Positions 5,454 through 9,419 of a DNA stretch of 9,419 nucleotides are shown piece by piece (position 1 is the first letter of the stretch; every line of letters starts with the position of its first letter). The notes under the pieces are model-generated. The model saw nothing but the letters and a program-made list of their open reading frames with translations, was not told the DNA's origin and did no database searches. Position numbers and translations under genes: made by a program. This DNA comes from Aequoribacter sp003520285 (GTDB taxonomy: Bacteria; Pseudomonadota; Gammaproteobacteria; Pseudomonadales; Halieaceae), in contig CAXAAR010000082.1 in NCBI GenBank assembly GCA_963966765.1, positions 1 through 9,419 on the forward strand. The letters are read 5' to 3'.

Positions 5454-6095
5454 ATGGATTGGTTTGCACTTCGCAAGAAAAGGACGCTTGTGACAGCGGA
5501 ACAGGCGCTGCCCGATCGGGATCACGAGATACAGCCGGGACAACTGCATACTGTTTTTGATCGACCACTAACGCCGCCGTACGCGCCCAAGGAGTCCATT
5601 ATCTATCTTGGGCTTGGGTGTTTTTGGGGGGCTGAACGTCGGTTTTGGCAGCAGCCAGGAGTCACTCTGACCGCAGTCGGTTACGGTGGTGGGCACACAC
5701 GCAATGCGACATACGAAGATGTCTGCTCCGGCAATACGGGGCATGTAGAATTGGTACTAGTGGCTTACGATCCGTCTTTAACGAGTCTGGCTGCACTGCT
5801 TAAGACCTTTTGGGAGGCTCACGACCCGACTCAAGGTATGCGCCAGGGAAATGATCTTGGTACCCAGTACCGATCGGCCATTTATACCACAACTGACCAA
5901 CAACTCCACCAGGCCCTTGCGTCTCGGGACGCCTATCAAGCGATTTTGAGCAGTGGCGGGTTTGGTAACATTACCACCGAGATAGAGCCCCACAGAAATT
6001 TCTACTTCGCTGAAGACTACCACCAGCAGTACCTCGATAAAAATCCTGCCGGCTACTGCGGGTTAAAGGGGACTGGTTTGAGTTGTCTGCTCTGA
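5454..6095 (+). CDS. msrA: Peptide methionine (S)-sulfoxide reductase MsrA
   Basis: MsrA reduces methionine-S-sulfoxide in oxidised proteins back to methionine in the cytosol, using thioredoxin as reductant. The 213-residue protein matches E. coli MsrA (212 residues) across its length. The catalytic cysteine is in GCFWGAER (Cys56), followed by GYGGGHTRNATYEDVCSGNT (77-96), HDPTQGMRQGNDLGTQYRSA (123-142) and AEDYHQQYL (186-194). Cys202 (GYCG) and Cys211 (LSCLL) are the resolving cysteines that regenerate the enzyme. The frame is open back to an ATG at 5394. The ATG at 5454 is chosen because the protein then begins MDWFALRKKRTLVTAEQALP, which aligns with the E. coli N-terminus; GGGG lies 7 nt upstream. 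It is divergent from the VWA gene and convergent with rsmE, 33 bp from that gene's stop. Confidence 0.96.
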   Translation: MDWFALRKKRTLVTAEQALPDRDHEIQPGQLHTVFDRPLTPPYAPKESIIYLGLGCFWGAERRFWQQPGVTLTAVGYGGGHTRNATYEDVCSGNTGHVELVLVAYDPSLTSLAALLKTFWEAHDPTQGMRQGNDLGTQYRSAIYTTTDQQLHQALASRDAYQAILSSGGFGNITTEIEPHRNFYFAEDYHQQYLDKNPAGYCGLKGTGLSCLL

Positions 6096-6128
6096 GAGAG
6101 TGCCCGGAAAAGAAACGTTCATGCCAAG

Positions 6129-6845
6129 CTAGATGAGCTTGCCAAGTAGTGCACTGACGGCAGTTTCAACACGCAAGGTCCGGGGTCCGAGCTGAACTTT
6201 CTGGAGTCCAGCGTGCTCTAATAAATCGATTTCATAGTCAATGAATCCGCCTTCGGGACCGATGCACAGGAGCGCCGAGTCGCCCGGTGCGCAGGCATCT
6301 AGGCTCAGATCAGATCGATGATCAGCGAGCCAAGCTCTGGTCCGCGCTTGCACCAGTGTTGGCAACCGGTCTTGTGCGAAAGGTTTAAAGGCACGGTGCC
6401 ACTCAAGGTGGGGCGCTTTGGTGTCAACGCTTTGCTCGAGAGCACTCAGTATGGTGCTGGCAATGGCATCGTCTCGTAAATAGGGCGACTGCCAAAAGCT
6501 CTTTTCGACCCTGTAGCTGTGAATCACATGGATCTGCTCAACGCCGAGCTCGACCGCGGCACTCAGAATTCTGCGGAGCATCTTTGGGCGGGGCAATGCC
6601 AGTACCAAAGTGATGGGCTGTTTGACAGGGGGTGGGGTGGTGAGCTCAACATGCACCTGTGTTTGCGTGGCCGATGTTTGCAGTACAGTTGCTGTCCCAA
6701 GATTGCCATTGAGTATCGCAACGCGCAGAGTGTCGCCTGTCTTGGGCCGAATGATCCGCTGCAGGTGCTGGTGCGCTCGCTCGGGTAAAATGCAGTCGAA
6801 GCTCGATGCGGAAGGAGCCGGCTGGTCGACAAAGATCAGGTTCAC
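6129..6845 (-). CDS. rsmE: 16S rRNA (uracil(1498)-N(3))-methyltransferase RsmE
   Basis: RsmE transfers a methyl group from S-adenosylmethionine to N3 of U1498 of 16S rRNA in the assembled 30S subunit. The 238-residue protein (E. coli 243) has an N-terminal PUA-like RNA-binding domain. A C-terminal SPOUT methyltransferase domain follows, beginning near residue 76 with PITLVLALPRPKMLRRIL. The SAM-binding trefoil-knot signatures are present: LLCIGPEGGF (192-201) and LGPRTLRVETA (219-229). SYRVEKSFWQSPYL (110-123) is also typical. The start is a GTG at 6845, two bases after the rimO stop, with no strong ribosome binding site, so it is likely translated by coupling to rimO. It is the last gene of the minus-strand run. 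Confidence 0.95.
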   Translation of the reverse strand: MNLIFVDQPAPSASSFDCILPERAHQHLQRIIRPKTGDTLRVAILNGNLGTATVLQTSATQTQVHVELTTPPPVKQPITLVLALPRPKMLRRILSAAVELGVEQIHVIHSYRVEKSFWQSPYLRDDAIASTILSALEQSVDTKAPHLEWHRAFKPFAQDRLPTLVQARTRAWLADHRSDLSLDACAPGDSALLCIGPEGGFIDYEIDLLEHAGLQKVQLGPRTLRVETAVSALLGKLI

Positions 6846-6847
6846 TC

Positions 6848-8179
6848 TTACTCAACCCAGAGGTCGTAATCATCTGAGCCCGTGATTTCGGCGCTGACCC
6901 AATCGCCCGGTGTAAGATCGGTATAGCCGGGCAAATGCACCACGCCATCGATTTCTGGGGCGTCTCCGCGAGTTCGACCTCGAGCGCCGTGTTGATCAAC
7001 ATGGTCAATGATCAAGGCCTGTTCGGTCCCGACCTTTGCAGCGCGTTTGGCGGCGCTGATCTGTTGTTGAGCGGCCATAAAACGCTCCCACCGATCTTGC
7101 TTAATCTCGTCAGCAACTGGATTCGCGAGTTGATTTGCGGGCGCGCCCGCAACTGGCGAGTATTGAAAGCACCCCACATTATCGAGTTGCGCGGCATCAA
7201 TAAAGTCGAGTAGCTCAGCGAATTGGGCTTCTGTTTCGCCGGGAAAGCCGATGATAAAGGTGCTCCGTAGCGAGAGGTCTGGGCAAATCGAGCGCCAGTG
7301 TTCAATGCGATGTAATACTTTCTCGGCTGCTGCTGGCCGTTTCATGGCTTTTAAGATGTCATGTGAGGCGTGTTGAAACGGGATGTCTAAGTAGGGCAGA
7401 ATTTTTCCTTCGGCCATTAAGGGAATGACGTTGTCAACGTGGGGGTAAGGATAAACATAATGCAAGCGGACCCACACGCCGAGCTCACCGAGCGCTTCAC
7501 ACAGCGCCATCATTTGAGTTTTGATTGGTCGCCCGTTGTGAAAATCAGTGCGGTATTTAAGATCAATGCCATAAGCGCTGGTATCCTGCGATACCACCAG
7601 TAGTTCCCGAACGCCTGCTCTGACCAGTGCCTCAGCTTCACGCATGACATCGCCAGCCGGACGACTCACCAGATCGCCTCGCAAATGCGGAATGATGCAG
7701 AAGCTGCACCGATGATTGCAGCCTTCAGAGATTTTGAGATAAGCGTAGTGACGGGGCGTTAGCTTAACACCGTGGTCGGGCACCAAATCGATAAAGGGGT
7801 TATGGTTTGCGGGCTTTGGTACGTGATGCCGGACCGCGGTCATCACCTCTTCATAAGCAGCCGGTCCGGTGACACTGAGCACCTTTGGGTGGAGAGTTTG
7901 GATGCGCGCAGCATCCTCGCCAGCACCCATGCAACCTGTGACGATGACCCGGCCGTTCTCATTCAGTGCCTCACCGATGGCGTCCAGAGATTCCTGTTTC
8001 GCACTATCGATAAAACCACAGGTGTTCACAATCACTAAATCAGCGGAATTGTAAGAGCCGCTAACAGCATAGCCATCCTGCTTTAGTTGGGTAAGAATGC
8101 GCTCGGAATCAACAAGTGCTTTGGGACACCCGAGGCTTACAAAGCCAATAGTGGGGGTGGTAGGGTCGGGACTGGACAC
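6848..8179 (-). CDS. rimO: Ribosomal protein S12 (aspartate) methylthiotransferase RimO
   Basis: RimO is a radical-SAM enzyme that adds a methylthio group to the beta-carbon of a conserved aspartate (Asp89 in E. coli) of ribosomal protein S12. The 443-residue protein (E. coli 441) has the three methylthiotransferase-family domains. The N-terminal domain supplies Cys18 (SLGCPK), Cys54 (NTCGFID) and Cys83 (VTGCMG) for the auxiliary 4Fe-4S cluster. The radical-SAM core has Cys154, Cys158 and Cys161 (CNHRCSFC). A C-terminal TRAM domain follows (about 378-443), with RTRGDAPEIDGVV. The strings KLTPRHYAYLKISEG, LHYVYPYPHVD and MAEGKILPYLDIP separate it from MiaB. The start is a GTG at 8179, with GAGG at 8190-8187, 7 nt upstream. 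The gene lies 50 bp after the DUF2244 gene and 2 bp before rsmE. Confidence 0.97.
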   Translation of the reverse strand: MSSPDPTTPTIGFVSLGCPKALVDSERILTQLKQDGYAVSGSYNSADLVIVNTCGFIDSAKQESLDAIGEALNENGRVIVTGCMGAGEDAARIQTLHPKVLSVTGPAAYEEVMTAVRHHVPKPANHNPFIDLVPDHGVKLTPRHYAYLKISEGCNHRCSFCIIPHLRGDLVSRPAGDVMREAEALVRAGVRELLVVSQDTSAYGIDLKYRTDFHNGRPIKTQMMALCEALGELGVWVRLHYVYPYPHVDNVIPLMAEGKILPYLDIPFQHASHDILKAMKRPAAAEKVLHRIEHWRSICPDLSLRSTFIIGFPGETEAQFAELLDFIDAAQLDNVGCFQYSPVAGAPANQLANPVADEIKQDRWERFMAAQQQISAAKRAAKVGTEQALIIDHVDQHGARGRTRGDAPEIDGVVHLPGYTDLTPGDWVSAEITGSDDYDLWVE

Positions 8180-8229
8180 AGATGAACCTCGGCTGACGAC
8201 GGAAACGCATAGGATAGCACGATCGATGG

Positions 8230-8733
8230 CTACAGTTTACGTTGCGCGATGGGTCCTTGAGCAACAATTCGTAAATGCTTCGAGAGGCACTGTTGGAGTA
8301 CCAAGCAGTCTTCTCGGTTCAAGAATTCCCCAACTCTGACGGACTGCTTTTTGTCTTGAATGTGGATCTCTGGTCCATCCCAAGGGTGTGCTTCTGTCCG
8401 AATAGCAAGTCCGGTCTCTTCGCGGTCGAAAACATAAGTAAACTTGGGTGCGTAAACCCCCTTATCGATTCGAATTGATTGGCCCTTAATCGTCACAATA
8501 TGCCGAAAATGCAGTTTCCAGTGCACGTAGTATAACGACCCACCCAATGCAGTGATTTCGAGACCGGCGAAGGGTAAAATGGGCCATGCGCCGAGAGAGG
8601 CAAAAAAGAGACCGGCGCCCAGTGATGGAATAGATAAGAAGATCAGCAGCTGCTTGTTCTGCGCCCAGCTGGCAGATAAATTGGGTTTAGCCACAATCTG
8701 TGTTGTAGCCCCATCTTCGGATTCACTAACCAC
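8230..8733 (-). CDS. DUF2244-family inner-membrane protein of unknown function
   Basis: This 167-residue protein has a short polar N-terminus and two adjacent hydrophobic segments (about 28-48 and 51-70) around the signature GAWPILPFAGLE (47-58). A cytosolic C-terminal part is rich in beta-like strands (IVTIKGQSIRIDKG, YVFDREETGLAIR, HPWDGPEIHI). That signature and layout match what I recall of the DUF2244 family in proteobacteria; no biochemical role is known to me. The start is a GTG at 8733 with GGGAGG at 8745-8740, the strongest ribosome binding site seen here. It sits between rluA (72 bp upstream) and rimO (50 bp downstream) on the same strand and may be transcribed with them, although a promoter candidate precedes it. 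Confidence 0.85.
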   Translation of the reverse strand: MVSESEDGATTQIVAKPNLSASWAQNKQLLIFLSIPSLGAGLFFASLGAWPILPFAGLEITALGGSLYYVHWKLHFRHIVTIKGQSIRIDKGVYAPKFTYVFDREETGLAIRTEAHPWDGPEIHIQDKKQSVRVGEFLNREDCLVLQQCLSKHLRIVAQGPIAQRKL

Positions 8734-8739
8734 GGGGTG

Positions 8740-8745
8740 CCTCCC
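8740..8745 (-). promoter_or_regulatory. Strong ribosome binding site before the GTG start of the DUF2244 gene
   Basis: The minus strand reads GGGAGG, 6 nt from the GTG at 8733. This near-ideal Shine-Dalgarno sequence supports the GTG, which would otherwise be doubtful. Confidence 0.75.
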
Positions 8746-8756
8746 ACTAAAACGCT

Positions 8757-8786
8757 ATGATAGCCGATTCCAGAACGAGAACCCAA
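8757..8786 (-). promoter_or_regulatory. Candidate promoter for the DUF2244-rimO-rsmE run
   Basis: On the minus strand, TTGGGT (8786-8781) is followed after 18 nt by TATCAT (8762-8757). The -10 has five of six matches and the -35 three of six. It falls just after the rluA stop and would give a short leader of about 16-18 nt containing the GGGAGG. The weak -35 leaves it uncertain. Confidence 0.35.
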
Positions 8787-8805
8787 AGCGGCGAATGGGC
8801 CAGTT

Positions 8806-9419
8806 CTAGAAGGGGCAGGGGCTCTCCTCGCTGATCCAGAGGCCAGTGATAGGGTGCCTGAATCCGAGTCGCAGAGCGTGAAGAAGCAATCTGTCAGAAC
8901 GTGCGAGAGTGTCTGGGTCAGCGTAGAGATCACAGCCCAAAATCGGATGTCCCAGAGCGCGCAAGTGAAGACGAAGCTGATGAGAGCGGCCGGTTAGAGG
9001 GTGGAGAAGTAATCGAGATGTGTCAGGCCCTTGATCGATGGTGCGATAACGCGTCACTGAGGGTTTGCCAGTTTTGTGACAGATCTTTTGACGAGGTCGA
9101 TTGTCCCAGTCGGCTGCTATCGGTAGGTCGATAACGCCCTGCCTTGGCTCAATGTGCCCCCGGATCACGGCAATGTAGGACTTTGCAACCTGTCGCAATC
9201 GAAATTGTCGTGACAAGGCCGCATGACAAGGCGCGGTGAGCGCAATCACCATAATGCCAGAGGTGTCCAAATCAAGACGATGAACCACTTTTGCAGTTGG
9301 GAAGTGATCCTGCAGTCGGCTGATCAAGCACTCCTTATTCAGCGGATTCTTGCCGGGCACGCTTAAGAGTAAATGAGGCTTATTCACCAGTAGCAGGTGT
9401 TCATCCTGATAAACGATGG
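8806..9419 (-). CDS. rluA: Dual-specificity rRNA/tRNA pseudouridine synthase RluA, partial (N-terminus outside the window)
   Basis: RluA isomerises uridine to pseudouridine at 23S rRNA position 746 and tRNA position 32 in E. coli. About 203 residues are visible from the window edge, where the frame is still open; by comparison with E. coli RluA (219 residues) roughly 16 are missing. The visible start, IVYQDEHLLLVNKPHLLLSV, lines up with the E. coli protein. The catalytic aspartate is in VVHRLDLDTSGIMV (Asp 49 of the visible part). Further RluA strings are RQKICHKTGKPSVTRY, PLTGRSHQLRLHLRALGHPI and RLLLHALRLGFRHP. The Cys-x-x-Thr-Gly-Lys-Pro block and the compact size, without an S4 domain, favour RluA over RluC or RluD. 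It is the first visible gene of the minus-strand run; its promoter lies outside the window. Confidence 0.93.
   Translation of the reverse strand, partial: IVYQDEHLLLVNKPHLLLSVPGKNPLNKECLISRLQDHFPTAKVVHRLDLDTSGIMVIALTAPCHAALSRQFRLRQVAKSYIAVIRGHIEPRQGVIDLPIAADWDNRPRQKICHKTGKPSVTRYRTIDQGPDTSRLLLHPLTGRSHQLRLHLRALGHPILGCDLYADPDTLARSDRLLLHALRLGFRHPITGLWISEESPCPF

Noticed and set aside
6125..6141. Inverted repeat CAAGCT-AGATG-AGCTTG as a terminator between msrA and rsmE
   Set aside because: The stem is only 6 bp, is not GC-rich, has no T-run on either side, and overlaps the rsmE stop codon.
6646..7008. 120-residue open frame on the minus strand across the rimO/rsmE junction
   Set aside because: It is a shadow of two strongly supported genes in another frame; its composition is arbitrary and it matches nothing recognisable.
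3387..9417. tRNA, rRNA, insertion sequence or phage remnants
   Set aside because: No cloverleaf-like sequence, no transposase or integrase frame and no terminal inverted repeats were seen; nearly all of the sequence is accounted for by housekeeping-type genes.

Overview
The window reads as ordinary chromosomal DNA of a gammaproteobacterium, probably a free-living and possibly marine one. RimO, RsmE, RluA, MsrA and HtpX all resemble their Escherichia coli counterparts closely in length and motifs, while the gene order is not that of the enterics. The genus cannot be named from the sequence. Genes are dense, with 1 to 50 bp gaps and 4 bp overlaps, and several start with GTG. There is no sign of a phage, insertion sequence, CRISPR array, tRNA or rRNA.

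Layout, left to right. Positions 1-197 (+) hold the tail of a sodium:alanine-type (AGCS) symporter. Positions 279-1322 (+) encode a long glutathione S-transferase-like protein. Convergent to it, on the minus strand, lies a two-gene membrane and envelope quality-control operon: htpX (3349-2462), then a putatively lipid-anchored HtrA/DegS-like serine protease (2465-1347) that overlaps htpX by 4 bp. Upstream of htpX is the only sizeable gene-free stretch (about 3350-3747). It carries two unrelated tandem arrays: twelve exact-length heptamers (3503-3586) and three 40-bp units (3647-3766). The innermost 40-bp unit contains the last codons and stop of the next gene.

Positions 5337-3748 (-) are a compact three-gene unit: a VWA-domain protein, a membrane-anchored J-domain protein and an unrecognised 63-residue protein. 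Across a short divergent promoter region, msrA (5454-6095, +) faces away from it. From 9419 down to 6129, all on the minus strand, are rluA (start outside the window), a DUF2244 membrane protein, rimO and rsmE. Three of these four modify the ribosome at three different sites: 23S rRNA, protein S12 and 16S rRNA.

Functionally the window combines translation-apparatus modification with protein repair and quality control (MsrA, HtpX, HtrA-like protease, J-protein). The least understood part is the VWA / J-protein / small-protein unit. The most unusual DNA is the double tandem-repeat region between that unit and htpX.
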